DNA of 64,000 bases from Glebionis coronaria (taxonomy: Eukaryota; Streptophyta; Magnoliopsida; Asterales; Asteraceae). The translations under genes were made by a program, and so were the position numbers. Shown one piece after another: positions 1-8,882 of this stretch. The first letter of the stretch is position 1, and every line of letters starts with the position of its first letter. Below the pieces are notes generated by a model. The model did no database searches, was not told the DNA's origin, and saw only the letters and a list, made by a program, of their open reading frames with translations. The DNA lies in contig CM046877.1 of assembly GCA_025667525.1 (NCBI GenBank), forward strand, positions 27,432,737 to 27,496,736, given 5' to 3'.

Positions 1-2
1 TC

Positions 3-1697
3 TCTGGTTTACCTCCCAAGTCGTTTAGAAATGATATAAATTGTATTGCTTGCAGCAAAGGCAAACAGCACAAAGCATCCTTCAAGGCCATTACTTCTCT
101 TAGTCTTATTACTGAACAATTGCAGCTACTACACATGGATTTATTTGGTCCTACTTCCATTAGGAGCATTGACCACAAACAATTCTGTCTGGTGGTAACT
201 GATGGATATAGCAGGTTTACGTGGGTGTTCTTCATGGCTGCCAAGAGTGAGACCTACTCAATTCTTAGAGATTTTCTTACCCTTATAGAGAACCAGTTGA
301 CCAAGAAGGTTAAAGGTATTCGTTGTGATAATGGAACCGAGTTCAAAAATAAAGACCTCATAGCACTTTGTAATGCTAAGGGCATCAAAAGAGATTATAG
401 TGCAACAAGAACTCCTCAACAGAATGGCGTGGCAGAGAGAAAGAACAGGACACTGATAGAAGCAGCAAGAACAATGCTTGCCGATTCCAAGATTCCAACC
501 ATGTTCTGGACAAAAGCCGTTAATACTGCAAGTTATGTTTTGAATAGGGTTTCTATTACAAATCCTCACAAGAAGACTCCTTATGAGCTTCTAACGGGCA
601 AAGTTCCAAATATTGCTCGTTTGAAGCCTTTTGGGTGTCCAGTAACCATTCTGAATACTAGTGACTATTTGGGGAAGTTTGATGGCAAGGAAGATGAAGG
701 ATACATTGTGGGATATTCAGCTCACTCTCGGGCTTATCGTGTCTACAATCTCCAAGCCAAGCGGATCATTGAAACTATAAATCTCAGGTATTTTGAAGAG
801 AAGTCAAACATCCAAGGCAAGGGTCCTGAATGGTATTTTGATCTTGATTATCTTAGTGATTCGTTAGGATATTTTCGTTTCAAAACTAACCATGATACAG
901 GTCCACAAGTGTTTGCAACTTCTAGTACTGGTGTTCCTTCTAGTCCTTCTGATTCAGATGACGAGGATGACATTTTTGTGGTTCCATCCTACTCCACCAT
1001 AGTCTCTCCTACTCCTCCTAGTGATGCAACTCCATTGGATGTACTGAATTCCAAAGTAGCTCTTGACACTCTACTCAAACAACAACAAGAAGCTACAACA
1101 ACAGCTACTCAAGGTGGTTTTGAGTTTCCCTTGAATACGCCTACTGACAAAGCTGCTCCTGGTACCCCAGCTTCTGCTCCTAGTGCTAGCTTATCACTTA
1201 TTGGTACTCCAGCTAGTGAGTCTGCTTCAAATACTCGTTTCTCCAGTCCTTCTGATTTGGGGAACCATCAAAAGAAGTCTTCTACCAAGCTGGATGATAT
1301 TCATAAACAACCAGTAGATGGGATTTTCAACGCTGCTTCATATGATGCTGACTTTGTTGGTGATCTCAATAACTTGGCACCAGAAGTGGAGGTAGCTTCC
1401 AATCCAGTCTTGCAATCACACAAAGATCACCCTACCACCCAAATCATTGGAGATCCTGGTTCTACTATTAAGACACGCAGAATGCAGAAGAAGGCCTCGT
1501 CTGATCATCATGCTCTTGTGAGCTATATTGAAGATCAAAAGCGTAATAATCATACGGACTTTCAACACTGTTTGTTTGCTTGTTTTCTTTCACAGGTGAA
1601 CCTAGGTCAGTCTCTCATGCTCTTGAGGATCAAAGTTGGGTGGAGGCTATGCAGGAGGAAATGCAGGAATTCTTGTTTCAGAATGTTTGGGTTCTAG
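3..1697 (+). CDS. Copia GAG-pre-integrase (partial) and integrase, 3' end frameshifted
   Basis: The frame is open from the window edge, so the protein is truncated at its N terminus. A C-x2-C pair (CIACSKGKQHKASF) within the first 40 codons is the end of the GAG-pre-integrase zinc-binding motif. The integrase core follows. Counting from the codon at position 120, the catalytic triad is Asp7 (HMDLFGPT), Asp70 (CDNGTEF) and Glu106 (QQNGVAERKN), with the 35-residue spacing of a D,D35E enzyme. It would insert cDNA into host chromosomes. The region from about 900 to 1500 is a Ser/Thr/Pro-rich linker, normal between integrase and reverse transcriptase in Copia. The last ~33 codons are out of frame: the true pol frame shifts at about 1594-1598, so the stop at 1695-1697 is an artefact of that lesion. 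Confidence 0.9.
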   Translation, partial: SGLPPKSFRNDINCIACSKGKQHKASFKAITSLSLITEQLQLLHMDLFGPTSIRSIDHKQFCLVVTDGYSRFTWVFFMAAKSETYSILRDFLTLIENQLTKKVKGIRCDNGTEFKNKDLIALCNAKGIKRDYSATRTPQQNGVAERKNRTLIEAARTMLADSKIPTMFWTKAVNTASYVLNRVSITNPHKKTPYELLTGKVPNIARLKPFGCPVTILNTSDYLGKFDGKEDEGYIVGYSAHSRAYRVYNLQAKRIIETINLRYFEEKSNIQGKGPEWYFDLDYLSDSLGYFRFKTNHDTGPQVFATSSTGVPSSPSDSDDEDDIFVVPSYSTIVSPTPPSDATPLDVLNSKVALDTLLKQQQEATTTATQGGFEFPLNTPTDKAAPGTPASAPSASLSLIGTPASESASNTRFSSPSDLGNHQKKSSTKLDDIHKQPVDGIFNAASYDADFVGDLNNLAPEVEVASNPVLQSHKDHPTTQIIGDPGSTIKTRRMQKKASSDHHALVSYIEDQKRNNHTDFQHCLFACFLSQVNLGQSLMLLRIKVGWRLCRRKCRNSCFRMFGF

Positions 1698-3121
1698 TTG
1701 ACTTACCAGATGGAAAGACAGCAATCAATACCAAATGGATTCTCAAGAACAAGAAGGATGCACGGGGAATTGTTGTGAGGAATAAAGCTCGGATTGTTGC
1801 ACATGGACACACTCAAATTGAGGGCATTGACTACACTGAAGTTTTTGCTCCGGTTGCAAGGATTGAGGCCATTCGTCTGTTTTTAGCTTTTGCTTCTTAT
1901 GTGGGCTTTACGGTGTTTCAGATGGATGTCAAGAGTGCATTTCTCTATGGCAAAATTGATGAGGAGGTGTATGTCACTCAACTAAAGGGCTTTGTAGATC
2001 CACTTCATCCCAAGAAAGTTTACAAGGTGGTCAAGGATCTTTATGGATTACATCAGGCTCCTAGAGCTTGGTATGAGCGTCTTTCAACTTTCTTGTTAAA
2101 GAATGGCTATAGAAGAGGTACTATTGACAAAACACTATTTCTTAGGAGGAATACCAAGGACATAATCCTTGTTCAGGTTTATGTGGACGACATTATCTTT
2201 GGTTCTACTAAGAAGGAATGGTGTGATGAGTTTGAACACTTGATGAAAGGCGAGTTTCAGATGAGTGCTATGGGAGAGCTTTCCTTCTTCCTTGGCCTAC
2301 AAGTCAAGCAACAGTCGGATGGGATCTTCATCAGTCAAGATAAATATGTTCATGAGATTCTTCAGAAGTTTGACATGGATCCTCTTCGACCAACAGCAAC
2401 TCCTTATGAAGTTGCTAAAGTCAAACTCAAGAATAAGCCAGACCCCCCGGTCAATGTTCACATGTACAGGTCTATGATTGGCTCACTCATGTATTTGACT
2501 GCATCACGTCCGGATATCATGTTTGCAGTAAGTGCTTGTTCTAGACATCAGGTGACTCCAACGGTTTCGAACTTGAATGCAGTGAAGAAGATTTTCAAGT
2601 ATATCAAGGCTCAACCTAAATTGGGCTTATGGTATCCTAGAGAATTACCTTTTGTTCTAGAAGCATATAGTGATAGTGACTATGCAGGTGCTAATAATGA
2701 CAGAAAGTCTACTACTGGTGGTTGTCAATTTTTGGGTCGCCGACTTATTTCATGGCAATGCAAGAAACAGACAATAGTAGCTACTTCTTCAACAGAAGCT
2801 GAATACGTTGCTGCTGCTAGTTGTTGTGGACAGGTTTTGTGGATCCAAAATCAATTGTTGGATTATGGTTTCAATTTTATGAACACCAAAATTTTTATTG
2901 ACAATCAAAGTACTATCTGCATTGTGAAGAATCCTGTTTTTCATCAGCGAACAAAGCATATTGAAATTAGGCACCATTTTATACGGGATGCTAATGAGAA
3001 GAAGTTGACACAGGTTCTTAAAGTTCATACGGATGATAATGTTGCTGATTTGCTGACAAAAGCATTTGATGGTCCTCGGTTCAACCACTTAGTGGTTCAT
3101 ATTGTGATGGTCAATCCTTGA
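1580..3121 (+). CDS. Copia reverse transcriptase and RNase H
   Basis: This continues pol in a different frame from the integrase part; homologous sequence begins near 1598 and the first few codons are probably not native. The reverse transcriptase (RVT_2 family) shows the TKWILKNKKD and KARIVAHG blocks, motif A FQMDVKSAFLYG (Asp116), YGLHQAPRAWY and the catalytic YVDDIIFG box at residues 201-208. RNase H follows, with acidic residues in YSDSDYAG (about 365-367), STEAEY (406), FIDNQST (441) and HHFIRD (470). The C terminus (LLTKAFDGPRF...) is the usual Copia pol ending. All catalytic residues I looked for are present and there is no internal stop, so this half decayed less than the frameshift would suggest. 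Normally it is made as one polyprotein with gag, protease and integrase and copies element RNA into DNA in a virus-like particle. Confidence 0.92.
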   Translation: MFSFTGEPRSVSHALEDQSWVEAMQEEMQEFLFQNVWVLVDLPDGKTAINTKWILKNKKDARGIVVRNKARIVAHGHTQIEGIDYTEVFAPVARIEAIRLFLAFASYVGFTVFQMDVKSAFLYGKIDEEVYVTQLKGFVDPLHPKKVYKVVKDLYGLHQAPRAWYERLSTFLLKNGYRRGTIDKTLFLRRNTKDIILVQVYVDDIIFGSTKKEWCDEFEHLMKGEFQMSAMGELSFFLGLQVKQQSDGIFISQDKYVHEILQKFDMDPLRPTATPYEVAKVKLKNKPDPPVNVHMYRSMIGSLMYLTASRPDIMFAVSACSRHQVTPTVSNLNAVKKIFKYIKAQPKLGLWYPRELPFVLEAYSDSDYAGANNDRKSTTGGCQFLGRRLISWQCKKQTIVATSSTEAEYVAAASCCGQVLWIQNQLLDYGFNFMNTKIFIDNQSTICIVKNPVFHQRTKHIEIRHHFIRDANEKKLTQVLKVHTDDNVADLLTKAFDGPRFNHLVVHIVMVNP

Positions 3122-3132
3122 GGTCTAGGATT

Positions 3133-3158
3133 GAGGGGAGGCTAAGCCTAAGGGGAGG
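3133..3158 (+). other. Duplicated polypurine-tract-like motif after pol
   Basis: Two purine runs of the type gaggggagg (3133-3141) and aaggggagg (3150-3158) lie 12-37 bases after the pol stop, separated by ctaagcct. In Copia elements such tracts prime plus-strand DNA synthesis and normally lie just before the 3' LTR. Here no LTR follows at once; a 600-bp spacer and another reading frame come next. Multiple polypurine tracts have been reported for the Sirevirus lineage, which fits but does not prove that assignment. Confidence 0.5.
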
Positions 3159-3750
3159 CTTCGTGTACATATTACTTTGCACAGACTAACATATTGGTAG
3201 ATTTTAACAACATATTGCATTGGTTCTGGTGGTGTGTGTTACTCCTGGTGGAGGATTTTGCTCACTTCTGGTGGTTATATTCTTTCATGACTGGCTTCTA
3301 GTCCTCATTGGTTAGCTTCTAGTCATTATTGGTTGGCTTCTGGTGGTTAAAAATCGTTCTTTGTCAAGTGATGATTGGCTTCTGGTGCTGGTCTTGGACA
3401 CTGTTCATTCTTATTGACTTTTGTTGACCACATTTTGCTTCTAGTACTAACCATTGTGTGCTTCGACTTTTAGTCAACGCTTCCAATTATTGTATTTACA
3501 CTCTTATTTAACTTTGGTAAATTGGAATTTGGAAATTATGTTAAAAGGGGCAAGTGGTTACTATGTAATAATTGTCTAATTTGAAAGGGCAACCCCCCAT
3601 TAATAGGGGTCAATGAACAGTTACTACCTTCATTATTTATGGTCAATTAACCACCCCTTGACTCATTCATTCCACTCATAACACACACAAAACCGATCCT
3701 ACTCTCTCAACCCTAACCAAAATCATCTTCCAATCAATTAATCAAGATCC
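3159..3750 (+). other. Non-coding spacer between pol and the 3' ORF, with a degenerate ~21-bp repeat
   Basis: There is no long reading frame. From about 3240 to 3400 the motif ggcttctggt or ggcttctagt recurs at least five times in loosely spaced, roughly 20-bp steps (for example near 3292, 3313, 3335, 3376), a degraded minisatellite. The last 150 bases before the ATG at 3751 are C/A-rich with few G, like a plant 5' leader, so a promoter or internal start here is possible but not shown. Confidence 0.5.
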
Positions 3751-4548
3751 ATGGCTGCCCTAGTATACCAACCTGCTCACAACAAGGTCGCCTATCTAGG
3801 AGATGGTCCACATCGTGATGATTTTACTGACATTCTGCACTTCATTGAGGCTTCAAACCTAAGGTATCATGCGCGGATTCTTTCCTTGGAAGCAGATTTG
3901 AATCAACACCGGAAACTTACTAGGGAGTTTGTTCTTCCTATGGCTGATCGCATCAAAGCTTTGGAGACTCAGCAAAGACAACGCAAGAAGCATGTGGTTC
4001 ACTCTGATTCAGATGAGGAGGTTACGGAGCGTGTTGAGGATGGTTTGACTTTGTTGGCAAAGGCTGCCTTTGCTGATAAATTGTATGATGATTTGCCGGT
4101 TCCTCTGACTTCATCCAGTGTTCCTTCTCCTGCTGCTATTCCCACTCCTATGGATGGTGCTTCTGGTCCTACTGCTGGTTCCCATGCTGGTCCATCCCAT
4201 GATCCGAAGGGAAAGGCTCCCATGTCTGATGCTCCCTCACCACCTCGCAAGCGTACACGCAGACAGCTTGAGGAGGATAGGTTGGGTGAGGAGGCTGCTC
4301 AACGGATGCAAGCCGAAATTGATGAAGCTGCTCGGGCTGAGGATGAAGCGCTTCAACAGCAGAGACGTGAACAAGTCCAACATGATGCAACGCATTGGAA
4401 TGATAGTGATTGGATGCAGGTATTGAATATTCTTACCAGGGATTATTCCCAGTTCACTGATCTTCTGGGTGCGGATGTGGATGAGCATAACTGTATTCCT
4501 AGAGCCATGGTGTTGATGCGCAAGCATCAGTTGGCGCTTGTTGCATAG
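3751..4548 (+). CDS. Copia 3' accessory (env-like position) ORF, N-terminal half
   Basis: The ATG at 3751 sits in a good plant start context (ATGG), and the protein begins MAALVYQPAHNKVAYL, a start I recognise from the extra 3' frame of Asteraceae Copia elements; no biochemical role is established. Residues ~25-90 look helical and coiled-coil prone (RILSLEADL, RIKALETQQRQRKK). An acidic serine patch (HSDSDEE) and a Pro/Ser/Ala linker follow, then a basic stretch (PPRKRTRRQ) and a long charged helix (EEAAQRMQAEIDEAARAEDEAL). I see no signal peptide or clear membrane segment, which argues against a true envelope protein despite its env-like position. It ends at a TAG (4546-4548), but the same frame continues to 5811. 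The stop could be a CAG-to-TAG change, a CHG methylation context in plants, or could be read through. Confidence 0.72.
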   Translation: MAALVYQPAHNKVAYLGDGPHRDDFTDILHFIEASNLRYHARILSLEADLNQHRKLTREFVLPMADRIKALETQQRQRKKHVVHSDSDEEVTERVEDGLTLLAKAAFADKLYDDLPVPLTSSSVPSPAAIPTPMDGASGPTAGSHAGPSHDPKGKAPMSDAPSPPRKRTRRQLEEDRLGEEAAQRMQAEIDEAARAEDEALQQQRREQVQHDATHWNDSDWMQVLNILTRDYSQFTDLLGADVDEHNCIPRAMVLMRKHQLALVA

Positions 4549-5811
4549 CTTCGTGAGAAGCGTAAGAATAGACCTTTATCGACAACTGAGGAGCGAAAGC
4601 AGATGCAACGATATGTGAAGTATCAGTCGGCTGCTTATTTCCAAGCTGATTGGAAGTGGGACAGGGTTCGGGCTTTGTCTTTTGATGAGCTCAAGGCACT
4701 CTATGAACGTATGGTCAAGCATCAGAGCCAACCTATTCCGGAACGATTTATCTATCGTCCTTCTCCACGTGTGGTGACCACTTCTTCACCTGCTGTTACT
4801 ACTGGTCCTCCATCTGATCCTACTCCTGGTTCTGCTGCTATTCCCTCGGTTTTTGTTGCTTCTACAGTTGGTACCACCACTACTCCTTTGGTTTCTCCTC
4901 TGGTTTCTTCTTCAGGTCCTGCTACCACCACCTTTGCTACCACAACCACCACAACTGCTACACCTGATATGGCATCACCATCACCACCAGTTCCTGGTTC
5001 TCAACCTATTCCTTCTTCTAGTGCAGATACTGTTGATCCCTTGGGTGGGCAAACTCTTGAGTCTACTTCCCCTACTCCCACTGCTTCTGCTCAGGTAAAG
5101 GTAAAGGTTGAACCCTCACCTAGTGATACCACACCTCGCCGTTCGCTTCGCCAGAAATCGGCTCGCCGTGTTAGACGTGGCAAGACGGTCCCCTATGAGA
5201 AGCGTGATCCTGAAAATCTAATTGATGCAGCTTCTGACAGCGACTCTGATTTTCCTTTGGGAAATGGATATATTACTGGTTGGACGGTTGCGCGTTCCAC
5301 GACTCTTCCTAGTACGGTATCTCATCGAGGTACTCTTAGTGATGGGTCTGTGCGATTAGCTTCGGGTCTGCAGGGTATTTTATCTTGGGCTGATCGTAAG
5401 GATCTTATGGCTTTATATGGGTTTGTGGATACCGGCATGCCTGTTGATCCCATGGTTGTGTCTTCCTGGCCTGGTCTTCGAGTATGGGCTGATCTTAAGA
5501 TGATGCTTGATGCACCTCCTCATGCTCTTGTTTCTGGTATATGGAAGGATCAGATGCAATGGGTTATTCAGCGATGGAAGTTATATGCGGGATGTGGTGT
5601 GCATATGTTGGAGTTGGAATCTGATCATATGGTCTTCATGCTCACAGACGTGGCTTATCCGTTGACGATTGATTCAATGGAGGCTATGTTGGCTAGTCAC
5701 TTGCATATTTCAAATGCTCCTTCAGGGAATGAGTCCTCTATGGCAACTGCGTTGGTGGAAGGCATTCAGGCTCGTTTGAAAGCAGATAAGAAGGTTGCTT
5801 CTGGTCTCTGA
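4549..5811 (+). CDS. Copia 3' accessory ORF, C-terminal half (in frame after TAG)
   Basis: This is the same reading frame as the preceding half, open from the codon after the TAG; the first ATG inside it is at 4603. It starts with a charged helix (LREKRKNRPLSTTEERKQMQ), then a helical segment with FDELKALYERMVKHQ. Next comes a very Thr/Ser/Pro-rich linker (about 4760-5100) and a basic patch (PRRSLRQKSARRVRRGK), possibly a nuclear-localising or nucleic-acid-binding stretch. A compact C-terminal domain with WADLKMML, WKLYAGCGVHMLEL and MVFMLTDVAYPLT ends the protein. The order of helix, low-complexity linker and aromatic C-terminal domain matches the 3' frame of related Asteraceae elements as I know them. 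Function unknown. Together the two halves would make about 687 codons including the amber. Confidence 0.7.
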   Translation, partial: LREKRKNRPLSTTEERKQMQRYVKYQSAAYFQADWKWDRVRALSFDELKALYERMVKHQSQPIPERFIYRPSPRVVTTSSPAVTTGPPSDPTPGSAAIPSVFVASTVGTTTTPLVSPLVSSSGPATTTFATTTTTTATPDMASPSPPVPGSQPIPSSSADTVDPLGGQTLESTSPTPTASAQVKVKVEPSPSDTTPRRSLRQKSARRVRRGKTVPYEKRDPENLIDAASDSDSDFPLGNGYITGWTVARSTTLPSTVSHRGTLSDGSVRLASGLQGILSWADRKDLMALYGFVDTGMPVDPMVVSSWPGLRVWADLKMMLDAPPHALVSGIWKDQMQWVIQRWKLYAGCGVHMLELESDHMVFMLTDVAYPLTIDSMEAMLASHLHISNAPSGNESSMATALVEGIQARLKADKKVASGL

Positions 5812-5971
5812 TTTGGTTGGTTTGTAAGTGTTTATGTTTTGTGTTTTTAATCATTTGTTCATATTATCATTCTTTTCACCAATATGTAAAGTGATTGGTG
5901 AATTTCATTCTTTATAGTTAAAAAAAATAAATAAATAAATAAAATATATACTTTTTATATAATATCTGCTT
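5812..5971. other. AT-rich 3' flank with (AAAT)n microsatellite
   Basis: Non-coding. An A run followed by AAAT repeats occupies about 5921-5944, then an AT-rich stretch runs to the first base of the minus-strand LTR at 5972. No polypurine tract or LTR for the plus-strand Copia element is visible, so its 3' end was either lost or lies beyond the neighbouring insertion. Confidence 0.6.
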
Positions 5972-6359
5972 TGTTGGATTGATTCACACGACTTATAAGA
6001 ACAAGAATTAAAGATGAATAAGATCAAGATTAAAACTAAGAATGGAATATTAGATTAGATGAATAAGAACTAGAAAGATATAAAGTAGATGATTCTAGTG
6101 AGAGAAACTAAGGAGAGTTTCTCTCTCTAAAACAAGAAGAAGAGAAAAGATACAATGGGAGACACACACACAAATGAGGATGGTTATGCCTTTTATACTA
6201 AGGCTTACATGAATAGGAGGCCTTCCTCATTTGTGTATTCGGGACTAATTCCCGTTTCATGCATAATGATGGCATAGAACTCTCGACACTGTTGAATAGG
6301 ATTTTCCACGAGCTTCGCAACGGTATATTATATGACCATCACTTTAAATACTTCTAACA
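5972..6359 (-). mobile_element. LTR copy 1 (388 bp, minus orientation)
   Basis: Starts tgttgg and ends taaca on the plus strand, i.e. TGTTAG...CCAACA on the minus strand, the standard TG...CA ends. The adjoining plus-strand sequence at 6364-6373 (ccccctaagg) is a polypurine tract on the minus strand, which fixes this as a 3' LTR read right to left. It differs from copy 2 by one indel and a handful of substitutions that I can see. The LTR would carry promoter and polyadenylation signals of the element. Confidence 0.85.
6189..6197 (-). promoter_or_regulatory. Probable LTR TATA box (copy 1)
   Basis: On the minus strand this reads TATAAAAGG, about 160 bp inside the LTR, a typical place for the U3 promoter. 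The matching site in LTR copy 2 (6652-6660) reads TATAAAAAG. Inferred from motif and position only. Confidence 0.5.
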
Positions 6360-6948
6360 ATATCCCCCTAAGGGGTGGTCATATAATATGTGACTTCACT
6401 TCTTTGACCATCACTTTAAATACTTCTAACAATCTTGTTGGATTGATTCACAGACTTATAAGAACAAGAATTAAAGATGAATAAGATCAAGATTAAAACT
6501 AAGAATGGAATATTTGATTAGATGAAGAAGAACTAGAAAGATATAAAGTAGATGACTCTAGTGAGAGAAACTAAGGAGAGTTTCTCTCTCTAAAACAAGA
6601 AGAAGAGAAAAGATACAATGGGAGACACACACACAAATGATGATGGTTATGCTTTTTATACTAAGGCTTACATGAATAGGAGGCCTTCCTCATTTGTGTA
6701 TTCGGGACTAATTCCCGTTTCATGCATAATGATGGCATAGAACTCTCGACACTGTTGAATAGGATTTTCCACGAGCTTCGCAACGGTATATTATATGACC
6801 ATCACTTTAAATACTTCTAACAATCTCCCCCTAAGGGGTGGTCATATAATATGTGACTTCACTTCTTTGACCATCACTTTAAATACTTCTAACAATCTCC
6901 CCTAAGTGGTGGTCATGTATTATGTGACTTCACTTCTTTGTTGTTGCA
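6334..6948 (-). repeat. 72-bp repeat spanning LTR edge and polypurine tract
   Basis: A segment beginning gaccatcactttaaatac recurs at 6334 and 6406 (spacing 72) and at 6797 and 6869 (spacing 72). Each unit contains the LTR terminus, the polypurine tract (ccccctaagg on the plus strand) and the motif tatgtgacttcacttcttt. A diverged tract (cccctaagtgg) and the same tail occur again at 6899-6943. On the minus strand the LTR edge and its priming tract are therefore duplicated just upstream of each LTR. Confidence 0.8.
6436..6822 (-). mobile_element. LTR copy 2 (387 bp, minus orientation)
   Basis: Nearly identical to copy 1, same orientation and same TG...CA ends, and also flanked on the right by a minus-strand polypurine tract (about 6826-6832). 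The two copies are separated by only 76 bp, far too little for an element interior. They are therefore a tandem LTR duplication, not the two ends of one element. Confidence 0.85.
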
Positions 6949-7419
6949 GACTTTGAAGCTCGTTGTCTTGAGAGTTCTTTCATCGATCCTTTCATGACTT
7001 GTGATCTTGGATCTTTGATCTTTTCCTTGACTTGATCTTGACACATTGCCGACTTGTGTTCTTGTGTCTTTACCCACATACTCATGTTCTGAGTTGACAT
7101 GAAATCTTGTAAACAATCTCCCTTGATCATCAGAGTAGCAGAAGTCTTTGTCTTTAAATGTTCTTGAGCTTTCTTCAATAATCCTGAATATGTGGCCTTG
7201 AATTGCGACTCTTGAGATAACGCCACCGTTTGCATTCCACCGGTTTCCCGTTATACAGTACGAATACTGTACCTGTGATCAGGTAAGTTCAAAGAACTTC
7301 CTTGACAGGATTTCCAGCTGTGGTAGCCGTTCTCAATACTTGAATATATCGAAAGATAATTCAAAGTAAGGAGTGAATCATGCAGTTCCATTCTGCTGAT
7401 TAAGTCGTCAATTCACTTT

Positions 7420-7810
7420 CCTGGAACAAGTCTGAATCAATTAAGAATCAAACCATCGTTGCTTTCCAGTTGACACAAGTTTGATTCATATAGAATCGCA
7501 CCGCAGTGCTGTTTGATGATGACACTGGAAGGATTTCCATTCGTCACTGTAAATACTGAAAAGTATTACTCTGAATGTTCTGGCAAGATCATAAAGATAT
7601 TGCGTCGAGACCTGGAACGAGTTTGAATCAATTAAGAATCAAACCACTGTTGCTTTCCAGTTAACATATGTTTAATTCAAGTGAATCTTACATATGACCT
7701 ACCGCAGTGCTGTTTGATGTAAACACTGGAAGGATTTCCATTCATCACTGTGAATACTAAAGAGTATGACTCTGAATGTTCTAGCAATACCACAAGGATA
7801 GAGCGTAGGA
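7420..7810. repeat. Two-copy diverged tandem repeat, 191-bp period
   Basis: cctggaac at 7420 and 7611 starts two related segments sharing aatcaattaagaatcaaacc, gttgctttccagtt, gcagtgctgtttgatg, acactggaaggatttccatt and ctgaatgttct in the same order. They differ by many substitutions and small indels. A fainter third relative may precede them near 7300. Confidence 0.8.
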
Positions 7811-8559
7811 CTCTGTAAATCATCGCTTGTGTTCTAATGATGAACAACAATTGATCTATGGAATAAGTGTCCTAATGAGATTTTTGATGAATCTCGTTGG
7901 CTCTGGACTCTATAAGTGCACGTTTATTTGGTAATCGGAGGCTGGAGCAGACTTCCACCTATTCAATATCTACTATCTCAGAGTGAGAAAGTTGATAGAA
8001 ATGAGTTGAACTCCGTGACAATAAAACAAACTTCTTTTGAGAGAAGCTTGAGTAGGCTGGGAGGGTTGTGCATTGCATCACTGGGTCCATGATGCTTTGT
8101 CTTCAGTATCAAAAATCATCAAAGTGATTCTGATAATAGATGTATTGACCTGGTTTCTGCCTAAGTTGTATGGTGGGCTTCTTTCTTTACACCCTTTATC
8201 CTTACATTTCTTTTTCATTCTTCAATCCCTTCAATGCTTACCAAGACGTCATAACTAGCACCTTGTTGTGATTGTTCCAGTTCTAGCTTAAGTCATTAGT
8301 CGGCATTATTCTCGTACACTCAACTACTCCATCTTTCCTAAGGACTTCTAAGTTCTAATGGATTGTCCCTGGGAAGATCCCTCCGGTTCTGGTTGGATCA
8401 TAGGACGAATACCTAACCACCTTTTTACACCAATATCATCGTGATTAATTATGTTGAAGGGTATAGATATCGTAACCAGAAAATCAATTGAAAATGCAGT
8501 CAAGGTGTTGATGAAATCAATGTTTACACCTTAAAAGTTTTCTATATCACCAAAAACGC

Positions 8560-8785
8560 TCCCCCTACATATGTGCATCATAAAAGGAGATATTTTTGCA
8601 CATATTAGGAAGAGAAAGCACTTATATCAAAGATCTTATTCAAGATAACACATTTTAATCACTATTCTCCCCCTCAAAAATTGCATGAAATTAAATTTTT
8701 TGTGAAACTAGTGATGAAACATGGAGAGAATAATGTGTCATGAAACTTTGGAACAAATGTTTATGAAATCATTATACTCCCCCTC
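8560..8785 (-). other. Three polypurine-tract-like motifs (minus strand)
   Basis: Plus-strand tccccct (8560-8566), tctccccctc (8666-8675) and actccccctc (8776-8785) read as A/G-rich tracts on the minus strand, the same core found next to each LTR. Repeated polypurine tracts between coding region and 3' LTR are a reported feature of Sirevirus-type Copia elements. No LTR edge follows these three. Confidence 0.45.
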
Positions 8786-8882
8786 GAAAAGAGATTCTAT
8801 TTAAATAGGGGAGTATATGAGCACATTGTTTTGAAATACTTTAAAAAATTGTGCTCAAAAGTCTGAGAAAAATTGTGTTCAT

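Larger units (their letters stand above)
1..5811 (+). mobile_element. Ty1/Copia LTR retrotransposon, 3' part (pol plus extra 3' ORF), degenerate
   Basis: The domain order integrase, reverse transcriptase, RNase H on one strand is diagnostic of Ty1/Copia (Pseudoviridae-like) elements; Gypsy elements place integrase last. The left edge of the window cuts the element inside the GAG-pre-integrase region, so gag, protease and the 5' LTR are not visible. A long additional reading frame follows pol. From family knowledge, long Copia elements of composite plants often carry such a 3' frame, and Sirevirus-lineage elements carry a comparable env-like one. I could not find a 3' LTR for this element: the next LTR (5972) lies on the opposite strand and appears to belong to another insertion. 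A pol frameshift and an amber codon in the 3' frame show the copy is not autonomous. Confidence 0.9.

Noticed and set aside
258..569. Antisense frame opposite integrase, and similar frames at 2789-3088 and 3999-4527
   Set aside because: They lie wholly opposite well-supported Copia coding sequence and show no domain of their own.
4752..5098. Low-complexity frames opposite or beside the Thr/Pro-rich linker of the 3' ORF
   Set aside because: The skewed base composition of the linker keeps all frames open; no independent support.
8073..8258. 61-codon plus-strand frame with a hydrophobic end
   Set aside because: Short, opposite in strand to the surrounding element, no recognisable motif, and lies in low-complexity T-rich sequence.
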